Source: Nitrososphaerota archaeon
GTDB lineage: Archaea; Thermoproteota; Nitrososphaeria; Nitrososphaerales; Nitrosopumilaceae
NCBI GenBank assembly: GCA_016201435.1
Contig: JACQCT010000014.1
Location: 248,001 to 312,000, forward strand
Direction of reading: 5' to 3'
Length of the DNA: 64,000 nucleotides
Made by a program: the position numbers and the translations under genes. Position 1 is the stretch's first letter. Each line of letters starts with the position of its first letter. The notes under the pieces are model-generated. The model was given only the letters and a program-made list of their open reading frames with translations. It made no database searches and was not told the origin of the DNA. This document shows positions 39,944-49,929 of this stretch, piece after piece.

Positions 39944-40195
39944 GTGACTGTGCTCACAATCAATATTGGACTGGCAATTGTAGGCATAGCAATCCCAATT
40001 GGCATGGTAATTTTTTGGTCAAAGGTTGTAAAAATATTGGGCAATCAATTTGAGAACAAATCTCATGGCACCATTTTAAATGAAAATGCTGTATGCAATT
40101 TAGTCAAATGGTTATATCATCACAGATCAAAATTCAACATCCTCATTATATCCATAGTAACAATAATTGAGTTTCTTGCGCTAATACCATTTTAG
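39944..40195 (+). CDS. small two-TM membrane protein
   Basis: hydrophobic N- and C-termini. Confidence 0.5.
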   Translation: MTVLTINIGLAIVGIAIPIGMVIFWSKVVKILGNQFENKSHGTILNENAVCNLVKWLYHHRSKFNILIISIVTIIEFLALIPF

Positions 40196-40236
40196 ATAGA
40201 GACAGGTTAAATCAAAGTTAAATGATATTGGAATAG

Positions 40237-40539
40237 TTGAAATTTGAAGAGCTTTGGGACATACTAGTAAAGGGCCTTTCGGAAACAAAACAATTCCAGT
40301 CATTATCACAAACAAGCGAATTTCAAGCAAAATATCTGGGCGGCAGAATTCATATCACTACACAAAATTCTGTATGGACAATTGAAAGATCAGACATGCA
40401 CAAGATTTGGAATAAAGCACTGACACTAGACGAGAATATAAGATTCAAGCATTTTAATTACAACCAAGAAAACATCAGAACCTTGTCATTTATTCTTGCT
40501 TTGATGCGGGATTTTGTAGATAAAAATAAAATGGAATGA
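40237..40539 (+). CDS. hypothetical protein (non-ATG start)
   Basis: 100-aa ORF beginning TTG. Confidence 0.55.
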   Translation: MKFEELWDILVKGLSETKQFQSLSQTSEFQAKYLGGRIHITTQNSVWTIERSDMHKIWNKALTLDENIRFKHFNYNQENIRTLSFILALMRDFVDKNKME

Positions 40540-40683
40540 TATCATTTCCTGATTTTTGGAGTAGGCCAAAGAAAATTCAGACCTGCGTTACAGATTGGTA
40601 GTTGTACCATCAATTAACCAGTCTGAAAATACTGCTTGAAAATGTTAGACAATTATGAATAATATTAAATTCTATTCCGACTA

Positions 40684-41142
40684 GTGTCTGACATGCCAAT
40701 AGACCCCGACTTTTACAAAAAGCTATCCAAAAAAGCAGAGCAGCACAACAATCAGGCATCAGGAGACAAGCACTATGTTTGGGGAGAGGGCGTTGAGAGA
40801 GAACTTGACTTTACTGGCATAAATTCACATGATAAAGAACTTGTTGAGAAACACATCTCTGAAAAAGGCTACCTAGGGATTCATGGAACAAATGTCGCAG
40901 TTGATTTTGATCTGTGTATTGCAGATGGCGCATGCATAAGTGCATGTCCGGTTCTAGTTTTTGGTTGGAACCTCAAGCCAGAAGAAGGCCCAACTTCTAA
41001 TGGTCCTGGCAACAATCTAAATGAATATGACAAGTCTGATCCTTTTGCAGAAAAGTCTTGCATCTATTGTTTAGCATGTGAGACTGTTTGTCCAACTACT
41101 GCCATAAAAATTCAGGAAGGCTTGAAGGACAAAATTCAATAG
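40684..41142 (+). CDS. ferredoxin, 4Fe-4S (zinc-containing-ferredoxin-like)
   Basis: CIADGACISACPV and CIYCLACETVCPTTAI clusters. Confidence 0.9.
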   Translation: MSDMPIDPDFYKKLSKKAEQHNNQASGDKHYVWGEGVERELDFTGINSHDKELVEKHISEKGYLGIHGTNVAVDFDLCIADGACISACPVLVFGWNLKPEEGPTSNGPGNNLNEYDKSDPFAEKSCIYCLACETVCPTTAIKIQEGLKDKIQ

Positions 41143-41151
41143 CAAAAAATA

Positions 41152-41316
41152 ATGTCTTCAAATGATTTAATGAAATCAGTCATAATCTTGATGCAAAATG
41201 GCATTGGAGATACAATGCGTCTATATTCGATTCTACTTGCTCTTAGGAAGGAAGAACCACTATCTCTTTCAGACCAGCAATACCTGCAAGACCTTATAGA
41301 AAAGCATCATCTCTAA
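41152..41316 (+). CDS. 54-aa stand-alone MGxGDxxRLxYIL module (not in ORF track)
   Basis: MSSNDLMKSVIILMQNGIGDTMRLYSILLALRKEEPLSLSDQQYLQDLIEKHHL; matches N-termini of 10750..11280 and 51236..51856. Confidence 0.65.
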   Translation: MSSNDLMKSVIILMQNGIGDTMRLYSILLALRKEEPLSLSDQQYLQDLIEKHHL

Positions 41317-41382
41317 AGGTCAAAGTCTGAATAACTTTATTTTATTGAAACACTACAGTGTAACAATGGTGGCATATCCACA

Positions 41383-41511
41383 ATGAAAGAGATATGCAAA
41401 CGTTGTAAAAAGCACAAAGAGCTGGCAATTTTAAAACCAAGATTATGCCATGATTGTGTAATTGCGGAAGGCAAATCTAAAGATTTACAGAATAATGAGA
41501 AAACTAAATAA
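41383..41511 (+). CDS. small Cys-rich protein (not in ORF track)
   Basis: MKEICKRCKKHKELAILKPRLCHDCVIAEGKSKDLQNNEKTK. Confidence 0.5.
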   Translation: MKEICKRCKKHKELAILKPRLCHDCVIAEGKSKDLQNNEKTK

Positions 41512-41646
41512 GAATTATTTCTCTAGAAATGATTGATTTTGTAGCTCAAAATAAAATGAAAAATATTATTTGCCAGATAAATAATGTGTGAAAAATCATT
41601 CCAAGAATTGATGCACATTAAGATTTGTTGGAAATTGTTTTACTAT

Positions 41647-41811
41647 TTAGGAAACGCTTCTTTCCGTTCTTTTATCACCATCCATAAAAAAATAGGCCTC
41701 ATGACCAGTATTTTCAAAATGCGATGTGAAATTTACATCTAGTTCATCGATTGTATTTCCCCGCACTTGAAATTCACATATGATGCAAGTTCCTCTCATC
41801 TCTGAAACCAT
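41647..41811 (-). CDS. 54-aa C2H2-like mini zinc-finger protein (not in ORF track)
   Basis: MVSEMRGTCIICEFQVRGNTIDELDVNFTSHFENTGHEAYFFMDGDKRTERSVS. Confidence 0.5.
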   Translation of the reverse strand: MVSEMRGTCIICEFQVRGNTIDELDVNFTSHFENTGHEAYFFMDGDKRTERSVS

Positions 41812-42049
41812 ACTATTCCATATAATGTACTAGTTATTATTTTTCTTGAAATAAATGGAAAAATTTCCGTGTGTGAATGTTTCTTCTTAGGGATTTTCGC
41901 GAAAGAATTTTCCGAAACAAAAAAATCTAATATTTAGTATGACAGAAAATTTTTATCAGCAAATTGTATTTAGGTAATTTCCATTTTAGGAAAATACACC
42001 TTATTCTTTAAAAGGAACAATTGGATAAGAATTATGGGTTGGTGTACAT

Positions 42050-43474
42050 TTGTTAATCAGAAAAATTGTGGTTATTAGTATCGTATTAATTGTATTTAAT
42101 TTTGCTCAAGCGTCAGCCCTTTTAAATAATAATTCTATTTCATCAACAACATCAGATGTTACAGCACTAGCAAATTCAACACTGTCTTCTGCAACACAAA
42201 CAACTTCAACGTTATCTAATACAACTCAATCAACTATCACGCCAGTTGTATCATCAACAGTAAACAACATTGTCTCAAGTCCCATCACCGCAATAAATCA
42301 GCTGCCAGAAATCATCATGGCAGAAAAAATAGATACTGAAGCTATTAACACCGCAATAAATTCACAATTTTCAATACTTTTGAATACATTATTTCCACCA
42401 TTAACAGATGGACAGACAATAATTAATGCCATTGGCATGCCCATTTACACACTTACAAATTCTACCTCTGACATTGCTATAATACCAACTGTAGTTACAA
42501 CAATTAATTCAACATCTGGCCAATTTGTAGCTACACCACCACTTGCAAAGATAATTCCGGGTCAGGAAATGATAATTCCAGTTGCAGATTCCTTAATTCC
42601 TAGCTTTGGAGGATTGAAGGAAATAGATGTCCAGTCATCTCCAACAGCCACTTCTACAGGTGGAACTGCTCCAGAGGAATGGCTAACAGCAGAAGTTGAT
42701 AACAAGATTCCTTCCTCAATCCCAGCAGACGACATAGATGGAACCATTATTCTTTTCCTGAATATACAGTATCCATATGAACAAACCGGTGTTGGGTTTA
42801 ATTGGGGAAATCCAGCAAACCATGCCAAACCTCCTACACTAACTATGGTTGTAAACAAGACAAGCTCGCTTGTAATACAAAATGATGATTCAGGCTGTCC
42901 AATAATTGATGCGTATACACTTAGCGCAGGCGCATGGACAGATAATGGTCTTGGCGAGATATCTTCTGCTTCAATTAGTCCAACTCAGTGTCAAATAAAG
43001 ATCCAGTCCCAACATCTCTCCAAATTTGCTTTATCCATGAGACATATTGGTACTATCAAAAAAACTGGTCCTGATCAATTTGGCATAGGAACTGCTGTAA
43101 GTATACTTGGCAATATCAATTTGGTACAAGCCGCTAGTGCAACAACAAATAACACCATAACAACTACATCTAATAATTCAACTGCATCTTACAGTACTAT
43201 TGCTGATCCTTCAACAGGTTTTAGCAACATACAGTGCGGCAAGGGAACATCCTATGCGTTAATGATTGGTCAATATACCGGTGGAAGTATTCCATATAGA
43301 ACCATCTTCCTAAAAATGATGTTACTTGACAGTGCAGGACATGTCCTGACTACAGGAAACGGTCACATATCAGACATAGGTGCATATGAGACAAAAAGCT
43401 TCAATGCAATAGCCAGATATGATAAGGACTTTACATCATGTCAAGTTCAAGTTGATACTTCAATACCAAAGTAG
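42050..43474 (+). CDS. large secreted Thr/Ser-rich hypothetical protein
   Basis: signal peptide, Ser/Thr/Asn-rich N-terminus. Confidence 0.7.
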   Translation: MLIRKIVVISIVLIVFNFAQASALLNNNSISSTTSDVTALANSTLSSATQTTSTLSNTTQSTITPVVSSTVNNIVSSPITAINQLPEIIMAEKIDTEAINTAINSQFSILLNTLFPPLTDGQTIINAIGMPIYTLTNSTSDIAIIPTVVTTINSTSGQFVATPPLAKIIPGQEMIIPVADSLIPSFGGLKEIDVQSSPTATSTGGTAPEEWLTAEVDNKIPSSIPADDIDGTIILFLNIQYPYEQTGVGFNWGNPANHAKPPTLTMVVNKTSSLVIQNDDSGCPIIDAYTLSAGAWTDNGLGEISSASISPTQCQIKIQSQHLSKFALSMRHIGTIKKTGPDQFGIGTAVSILGNINLVQAASATTNNTITTTSNNSTASYSTIADPSTGFSNIQCGKGTSYALMIGQYTGGSIPYRTIFLKMMLLDSAGHVLTTGNGHISDIGAYETKSFNAIARYDKDFTSCQVQVDTSIPK

Positions 43475-43490
43475 CTTGCAAGTTTAGATT

Positions 43491-44294
43491 TTATTTTAGA
43501 TCGTCAACATTGCCATAGGATTTCTTTTTTGGAGAGCTATAAAGCTTGACGTGACTATAGATTCCAAATGCAAACAGGATGTACGACCACAACGACAAGA
43601 TATTTAGAGGATTTCCGCTATTTGAATTATCAGTATCAAAGAAAAAAAATCCAGAATCTGCTATTATATTAAGTATGATTGCAATGCAACAAAATGACCA
43701 CAACAAACCCACCTTACCTTTTAAGAATAATGACAACCCCAAAACAGCTGGAAACAATACAATGGCATCAGATATCGGATATAGTGCTGCCCAAACTATT
43801 CCAAGAAGACTCGTATTTGGATTGTAGGAATACATCGTATACAGTGATGGAATAAGAAAAACCACGGTCGCGGCAGATGCATGCAAAAGCATTTTCTTTG
43901 AGATAGCCATCCGAAATGGCTTTAGATAATAAACCATGAATCCCAATAGAAACGGATAGCCTGCAAGATACATCCAGTCTGTTTCCACAGGAAATGGCAG
44001 GAGATGCGAAACCAGCTCTGATCTCAGCCATACAAGTTCTCCTACAAACCAAAACGAAACAAATCCAGTAAACAAAAGATAGGCCCTTCCAAGATCACTC
44101 TGACCTCTAAACTTGACTGCGATAATTGTAGACAGTATCAAGACTCCTCCAGATACTGGCACGTAAAGCAAATCTGTCATCACGTTTGCGGTCTGCGCGC
44201 CGAAAAGATTTGAAACTAGTACAGCAAAGCCTACGGCAAGCAGACAAAATAAGAAGAACTTGTGATCCCATAATTTCTCAAGACTTGTTTGCAA
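43491..44294 (-). CDS. multi-TM membrane protein, paralog of 49930..50739
   Basis: WMYLAGYPFLLGFMVYYLKPF vs FFWLAGYPLYYMFSILYLKPF. Confidence 0.75.
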   Translation of the reverse strand: MQTSLEKLWDHKFFLFCLLAVGFAVLVSNLFGAQTANVMTDLLYVPVSGGVLILSTIIAVKFRGQSDLGRAYLLFTGFVSFWFVGELVWLRSELVSHLLPFPVETDWMYLAGYPFLLGFMVYYLKPFRMAISKKMLLHASAATVVFLIPSLYTMYSYNPNTSLLGIVWAALYPISDAIVLFPAVLGLSLFLKGKVGLLWSFCCIAIILNIIADSGFFFFDTDNSNSGNPLNILSLWSYILFAFGIYSHVKLYSSPKKKSYGNVDDLK

Positions 44295-44296
44295 TT

Positions 44297-44587
44297 CTAC
44301 TTTGCCAATACCTTGAGGAATTGGTTTACGGGTGTTTCCACGCTAAATTCACCCAAGTTTTTCTTGATTTTCTCTATCACAACAATGTCTGCATGACCAA
44401 ATATTTGATTTAGCACATTTTTCAAATATTCAGGATGCTCAAGGCAATCCGCAATAGAACACTTGTATTTTCCGAGTAGCTCATTTGCAACAAGTCTAAG
44501 TGTTGGTTGCCCACCTTCGTTTAACGCATCCTCTACTGCCATGGCAAATAGCGCTTTATTGTCCGTTAGCATCGTTTTTTCATCCAA
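44297..44587 (-). CDS. small DCxEHPEYLK family protein (copy 2)
   Basis: KYKCSIADCLEHPEYLKNVLNQIFG; immediately upstream of 43491..44294. Confidence 0.78.
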   Translation of the reverse strand: MDEKTMLTDNKALFAMAVEDALNEGGQPTLRLVANELLGKYKCSIADCLEHPEYLKNVLNQIFGHADIVVIEKIKKNLGEFSVETPVNQFLKVLAK

Positions 44588-44644
44588 GATTTGAAACTCT
44601 CCTTTTGGTTACACGATAATTGCCTAACCTCAATGGATTTTGTT

Positions 44645-45499
44645 TCAACGGCTAACCTCTCCATCATCCCAAGAATAATCAAATAGCCTATGCATTGAAT
44701 CTACAAGTGCGTCAGAATCTGACCACATTGCAAATATGTCATTTGGAGACTGAGTTGTATTTCTCAAAAACATGAGAATCTCCTCATTATCTTTTATCAG
44801 AAAACATTGGTTGTCTTTACTGCTCTCTGGCAACAGCCTTATTCTTTTTTTATCTATTGTTTCTGCAAAGGAAGGCATAGTTTTGGCAGGAGATATTATG
44901 ATCTTCACTTTTACTATGGAGTTTGATAGCATATCAAGAATGTTAGAGTGATAGAATCTTGAAAGATCCTTTATTGATCCGAAAATTAAAATTTCCTCCC
45001 TAGAAGTACTAATCATGTTAGAAACCTTGCTAAATATTTGAGGTTGTCCCTGAAGCGTTTGCATTTTTTCGCTAACACGATCGGTGTTTTCAGCAGCAAA
45101 GGTTGGAATTTGTTTCCACAAATTTAGGAGTTCTTCTGCTTGTTTTGATAACATGTTGAGTTTTTCTTTTTCTGCATTGATTATTGCCACAATTGATTGT
45201 TCAAGAGGCAGGGCGGCATATATTGCAGGCGAGTTAAGAGTTCCAGTAACTATTCCACGACTTTGTAGTGCATGGAGAATAAAGTAGGTTTCAGTACGAG
45301 GAAATGACAAAGTCTTGTAAACTTCAGCAGCTGTCTTAGGTCCTGATTTAGCCAAATATATGTAGACCCTGGCTTGATTGGGTGTAAAACCAAATTTTAA
45401 AAACTCATTTTGTATACTCTCAAGAGAAATCCGTTGTTTGTATAGATGTGAACCTGGTTCTGATTCATAAATAGTCAAGTTTTTTTCTCTTCCCGTCAT
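44645..45499 (-). CDS. TrmB family transcriptional regulator
   Basis: LAKSGPKTAAEVYKTLSFPRTETYFILHALQSRGIV; paralog of 20862..21746. Confidence 0.85.
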   Translation of the reverse strand: MTGREKNLTIYESEPGSHLYKQRISLESIQNEFLKFGFTPNQARVYIYLAKSGPKTAAEVYKTLSFPRTETYFILHALQSRGIVTGTLNSPAIYAALPLEQSIVAIINAEKEKLNMLSKQAEELLNLWKQIPTFAAENTDRVSEKMQTLQGQPQIFSKVSNMISTSREEILIFGSIKDLSRFYHSNILDMLSNSIVKVKIIISPAKTMPSFAETIDKKRIRLLPESSKDNQCFLIKDNEEILMFLRNTTQSPNDIFAMWSDSDALVDSMHRLFDYSWDDGEVSR

Positions 45500-45702
45500 T
45501 TAAGACCGACTTTTGTTTCATGTTTTTATATAAAAATCCGATCTGCCAAAAATGGAAATTATCTGCTGCTACACCATTACTAAATTTAATAAAATAGACA
45601 AATTTGTTCCGTATTTGAAAGGAAGTTCATAATCAGAAAATTAAGACGCAAAATCACCATGAAATAATTCAGACTCAATATTTACATAAAAAAATTAGTC
45701 CG

Positions 45703-46386
45703 ATGAGACTAGATATCATCATTAGTATTTTGAACCCATTTTTGTTCGTAAAAACTAAACTACATTATGATATATGTTATGATTTTTGTCCAAAAGTAGA
45801 ATTACATCCAAATGCTTTTCAATCTGCAACGCCTCTTGTCTTTATGTCGTTTTCTTGGCTTGTTGTTATCGGTATTTTAATTTCAATAGCAGTGTTTTTG
45901 TCTAGTGATGTATTTGCTCAAGAGCAAACAAATGCAGCATCAAATAAGATCATTAACGTGGCGAATACAAAATTTTCAATTCAGTATAACAATACAGGGG
46001 GTGCCACAATTTTATCTGTTAAACCAGATATACAAGCCAAATCTCTTGTCATCAATATACAAGCAACAAAAGAGGGTCTTTTGACAGTAACTCTCCCAAG
46101 AGAATTAATAGACGATAAGGACCGTGGTGCGGATAGCCCATTCTATTTTGTAATTGGAGGCTACATATCAGGAGATGCTAAAGAAAATTCAAAAACACCA
46201 ACTCAAAGAACCATTACAATTCCCTTCATAGAGGGAACTCATGTGATAGTAATTACCGGTACACAAATAGTTCCAGAGTTTGGCCCTGTGGTTGAAATGG
46301 TTGTAGTCATAGGCATAATAGGTGTGGTAATAATCTCAAGAATGTTTTTCAAATCCCATTGTTTTCAAAATAATTCAATGAGATAA
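45703..46386 (+). CDS. secreted protein with PEFGP C-terminal anchor (true start possibly 45847)
   Basis: VPEFGPVVEMVVVIGIIGVVIISRMFF C-terminus. Confidence 0.7.
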   Translation: MRLDIIISILNPFLFVKTKLHYDICYDFCPKVELHPNAFQSATPLVFMSFSWLVVIGILISIAVFLSSDVFAQEQTNAASNKIINVANTKFSIQYNNTGGATILSVKPDIQAKSLVINIQATKEGLLTVTLPRELIDDKDRGADSPFYFVIGGYISGDAKENSKTPTQRTITIPFIEGTHVIVITGTQIVPEFGPVVEMVVVIGIIGVVIISRMFFKSHCFQNNSMR

Positions 46387-46483
46387 ACATAGATTTGTTC
46401 ATAACTTTTGAATCAATTTGGCAGATTAGAACCTAGTTTCTTTGCTGTAAGAGAATCCAAGAATTATTAAAAGATGTAGAGTT

Positions 46484-47953
46484 TCAACCTCGTATTGTAT
46501 TGGTTCTTGCTCCTATATTTTTTCGCAAGACAATTACAAGAAGAACTGAAACTACAGATAATAATGCCGCAGTTAGAAATATCTGATCATATGCTTGTGC
46601 AGACGGAAAGCTGCCAGAAAGTTTTGGTATTGTATCCCGATACATTTGCTGATACATGCCAGCAAGTGAAGGCCCAAGTGAATTACCTACAAGCATCAAT
46701 AGTACACTCATGCCAAGAGATATTCCCTGTACCTTTTGTGGCGATGACATTAGAATTATGTTAAAGCATCCTACGATCGTAAATGACAGCCCTACAGAAA
46801 TTATTGCCAATGTAACAGATATCATAGATTCAGTATTGTGAAATGCCAGTATGGAGAAAAATCCAACTGTACAAATTATTGTTCCAAGTGTTGTGAGCTT
46901 GAAATTACCCACTCTTGAGAGGAAAAAGCCACCTGCAGCAGATACTAAAAGGGAAACAATCATGAACGGCAGCTGAACTGCCGCTATTGTTATCACATCG
47001 CCACCAAAGCCAAGAGGTTTTGGGCTGCGTATCAGTATAGGAATTGTCTGGTATACCATGAATGTAGAAACTCCAACTATTATCATGATAATATTTGATG
47101 GCAAGAGCACCTTGTCTGAAAGCACTTTGAGATCAATTAGAGGTTGAGAAATTCTTTTTTCAAGACTTACAAAAATTATCAACGATATGGCAGATCCCGC
47201 AAAAAAGGCCAGAGAATCCAAATTCCCAGAACTGATGTCTTGAAGAAAAGACAGGCCTATTAAAAACAAAATTACTGTAGAAGACAATGCTAGAGCACCC
47301 TTGACATCTATTCGCATTGTTTGGGCATCTTCTTGTTCTGTTTTTTTTACATTAATGAATCTGTTCATTATAAAGGCTAATCCTATTGCAATAGGAAATA
47401 CAGAAAAAAAAGTTGCATGCCAACCATAATCAGAAATTATTTTTGCGCCAGCTATCAAACCTATTACAGAGCCGCCAAAAAATGTCGAAGTAAATATTCC
47501 TTGAGCCATTCCAAGCTTTTGAATTGGAAAGATATCACGTACTATACCAAATGCAATTGGAAACATAGATATCCCTACACCTTGTGCAATCCTAGCAGCT
47601 AACAAAAAAGGCAACGAATTTGCAAAGCCTCCAGCCAAAATTCCTGCAGAATATATCATCATCACAATTAGGAGTATCTTCTTTTTGCCATAAATGTCTG
47701 AAAGCTTGCCTGCAATAGGCGTCATTACTGCACCTGCTATCAAATATGAAGAAAGAATCCAAGACGATGTGTTATATGAGATGCTAAAATCTTTGATAAA
47801 ATCAGGAATAGCTGGCAGGACCATCGTTTCTCCATACATGGTTACAAGAGCAAGTCCACATATGATAGCAAGAGCAAGCCATGCAGAAGACGAAACTGAG
47901 ATCAGAGAATCATTATTCTGGTTTGGCTCTGAACCATCTTGATTTTCTTTCAT
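46484..47953 (-). CDS. MFS transporter (drug:H+ antiporter-like, 14-TM type)
   Basis: multiple TM helices; SSWILSSYLIAGAVMTPIAGKLSDIYGKKKIL. Confidence 0.9.
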   Translation of the reverse strand: MKENQDGSEPNQNNDSLISVSSSAWLALAIICGLALVTMYGETMVLPAIPDFIKDFSISYNTSSWILSSYLIAGAVMTPIAGKLSDIYGKKKILLIVMMIYSAGILAGGFANSLPFLLAARIAQGVGISMFPIAFGIVRDIFPIQKLGMAQGIFTSTFFGGSVIGLIAGAKIISDYGWHATFFSVFPIAIGLAFIMNRFINVKKTEQEDAQTMRIDVKGALALSSTVILFLIGLSFLQDISSGNLDSLAFFAGSAISLIIFVSLEKRISQPLIDLKVLSDKVLLPSNIIMIIVGVSTFMVYQTIPILIRSPKPLGFGGDVITIAAVQLPFMIVSLLVSAAGGFFLSRVGNFKLTTLGTIICTVGFFSILAFHNTESMISVTLAIISVGLSFTIVGCFNIILMSSPQKVQGISLGMSVLLMLVGNSLGPSLAGMYQQMYRDTIPKLSGSFPSAQAYDQIFLTAALLSVVSVLLVIVLRKNIGARTNTIRG

Positions 47954-48036
47954 TATTTTTCACTTTTCAAGAGTAATTTAGGTTATAAAAACACAAGCAC
48001 TTTCAGGTGTAAAGTTTTCATTTTCAAAAAAAGAAA

Positions 48037-48675
48037 CTAATTGGTTGGAATTAATCTTGATCTTGCAGATAATGCAATTATGGATGTTATTCCAATTACA
48101 AGTATGATTGCTGTGCTGGTAGGAAATTCTGGCACTGAGGAAGATTCAACACCAACCGTAAATGTTGCAGTTTCTGGAGGAATTGCTTGGAAAAGTATGC
48201 CATCCACTTCAACAACTACTTGATATGTTCCGGCATCTGTGAACTGGAATGGAACTGTGACAGAGCCTTGGGCAGTATGAGTGAATGGAACTCCGAAGAT
48301 TTGATCGGTTCCCTTCTTTATGAAAACTTTGTAATCAATGTGCTGCTGAATCATGTTACTATCCTTATTGACAAAACTTATGCTAAATTTTGTCTGGTTT
48401 GCAGTGTTTGGATACTCTGGATCTGTATAGAATCCTACTTTGATGCTTCCCTTGTCGGTTAGCTGCACTTGGTTTTGCTGGGCATTACTTTTTGATGAAG
48501 AGCCATCACAATCGTAGCAAATCTGTGCATAGCTTGGAACTATTGCCACTAGAGATAAAATCATAGATGCAATTCCAATTAGAGTCAGGTATTTTACACC
48601 TGCAATTATACTAAAATGATTTAAAGTGTTTGATGAAAATAAAACTTTGCTGATTTTTATCATATTGGTTTTCAA
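48037..48675 (-). CDS. secreted protein with PEF C-terminal anchor
   Basis: VPEFPTSTAIILVIGITSIIALSARSRL C-terminus. Confidence 0.7.
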   Translation of the reverse strand: MKTNMIKISKVLFSSNTLNHFSIIAGVKYLTLIGIASMILSLVAIVPSYAQICYDCDGSSSKSNAQQNQVQLTDKGSIKVGFYTDPEYPNTANQTKFSISFVNKDSNMIQQHIDYKVFIKKGTDQIFGVPFTHTAQGSVTVPFQFTDAGTYQVVVEVDGILFQAIPPETATFTVGVESSSVPEFPTSTAIILVIGITSIIALSARSRLIPTN

Positions 48676-48680
48676 TTTGG

Positions 48681-49469
48681 TTACTCTTTTTTGACTTTGA
48701 GCATGCGCAAAACTATCTCAAATGATAATCCAAATGCTAGAACAGCAACTGTCATCATAACAGGCCAGAAAAAGTCTGGTGGTACGGATCCATTAAAAAT
48801 CGGTGTTCCAGATCCTGCATGCGGATTCTGAACTGCTGCAGTTACTTTTTCTCTTGCAAGTTTGAGTATCTCCTCAAGTGATGCGCCAGAACCTGTACCG
48901 CCATCTCCAGAATAAGGTCCTCCTACTGTGTTGTAAAACGGATTGTAGCTAGTGTAACCTCCGCCACTTGGAACATCTGGCGTTCCTTTAGATGTATCAG
49001 AAATTGGTCCTGCTCCCTGCAGCATACCTGTTGCAAACCACGCACCTACCGCAGCAACTCCTATTGCACCAAATCTGTAAATTGATTTGAACGAGTTGAA
49101 CAGTGATTTGCTTAATTTAGCCCTCTCTGAAAACTTGGATGGTAAAATAACTATTGCAAATTTTGTAGCGGAATAATATTTCATGTCGTGTGCCTTTGTG
49201 TTCTTCCCAATCTTTGATATCTCAACTAACCCTACGTCCTGCATTTTCTTTAGATGGTATCGTACAAGTTGCAACGAATATTCAGTCTTTGTCGCAATTT
49301 CATTCGCAGTCAAAGTTTCGTCAAACAGCATTTTCAGAATTGTCCTGCTTACGTCAGTTATTAGAACCTCGCCAAGTACTCTGAGCCTCTCGTCATCTGT
49401 ATCGTATATTCCTATTTTATCTGCAGTTGGCTGATTAGTTTTATCTGGCATCATATCAAAATGTACCAT
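48681..49469 (-). CDS. membrane-anchored winged-HTH regulator
   Basis: N-terminal ISRTILKMLFDETLTANEIATKTEYSLQLVRYHLKKMQDVGLV, then TM segments and SGASLEEILKLAREKVTAAVQNPHAGSGTP. Confidence 0.72.
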   Translation of the reverse strand: MVHFDMMPDKTNQPTADKIGIYDTDDERLRVLGEVLITDVSRTILKMLFDETLTANEIATKTEYSLQLVRYHLKKMQDVGLVEISKIGKNTKAHDMKYYSATKFAIVILPSKFSERAKLSKSLFNSFKSIYRFGAIGVAAVGAWFATGMLQGAGPISDTSKGTPDVPSGGGYTSYNPFYNTVGGPYSGDGGTGSGASLEEILKLAREKVTAAVQNPHAGSGTPIFNGSVPPDFFWPVMMTVAVLAFGLSFEIVLRMLKVKKE

Positions 49470-49496
49470 AATGTACTCTTCATTCTATGTAAAACT

Positions 49497-49522
49497 TTTG
49501 ATGAAATTCTACTTTCATCAAA
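49497..49522. promoter_or_regulatory. candidate operator, perfect 10-bp inverted repeat TTTGATGAAA-ttctac-TTTCATCAAA
   Basis: lies between divergent 48681..49469(-) and 49554..49862(+). Confidence 0.6.
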
Positions 49523-49553
49523 CGCTTTATTCAATAATTCCATACCAAAAATC

Positions 49554-49862
49554 ATGATAGCAAAAAAATCAATCCTTGCTGGAATTCTTTTTGCCTTTTT
49601 GGCAACAGCTACAATGCTGCCATTGGCTGCAGCACAGGTATATCCAACTGAAAAAAATGGTCCTACATTAGAGGAAGCACTTGTACTTGCAAGGCAAAAA
49701 ATAGCCGAAGTCAAAGCTCACCCAGGAGAAGGCTCTGGAACTCCGGTTCTTAGTGCAAATGGAGTAGTTGGTGCATCGACAATAGTGGGTGCAGTCTTTG
49801 GAGGAATCTTCATAGCGTTTGTAGTACAGGCAAAAAGACATACCATGGTAAAGATGCAATAG
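49554..49862 (+). CDS. small secreted/membrane protein sharing LEExLxLARxK...GSGTP motif with the divergent HTH protein
   Basis: MIAKKSILAGILFAFLATATMLPLAAAQ signal peptide (internal start in track ORF 49461). Confidence 0.7.
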   Translation: MIAKKSILAGILFAFLATATMLPLAAAQVYPTEKNGPTLEEALVLARQKIAEVKAHPGEGSGTPVLSANGVVGASTIVGAVFGGIFIAFVVQAKRHTMVKMQ

Positions 49863-49929
49863 AACAAAACTCCTTCCCAAATTTTTATTTTAATTTCCTA
49901 AAGAAGTTCATTGACAAGGAATGAAAAAA

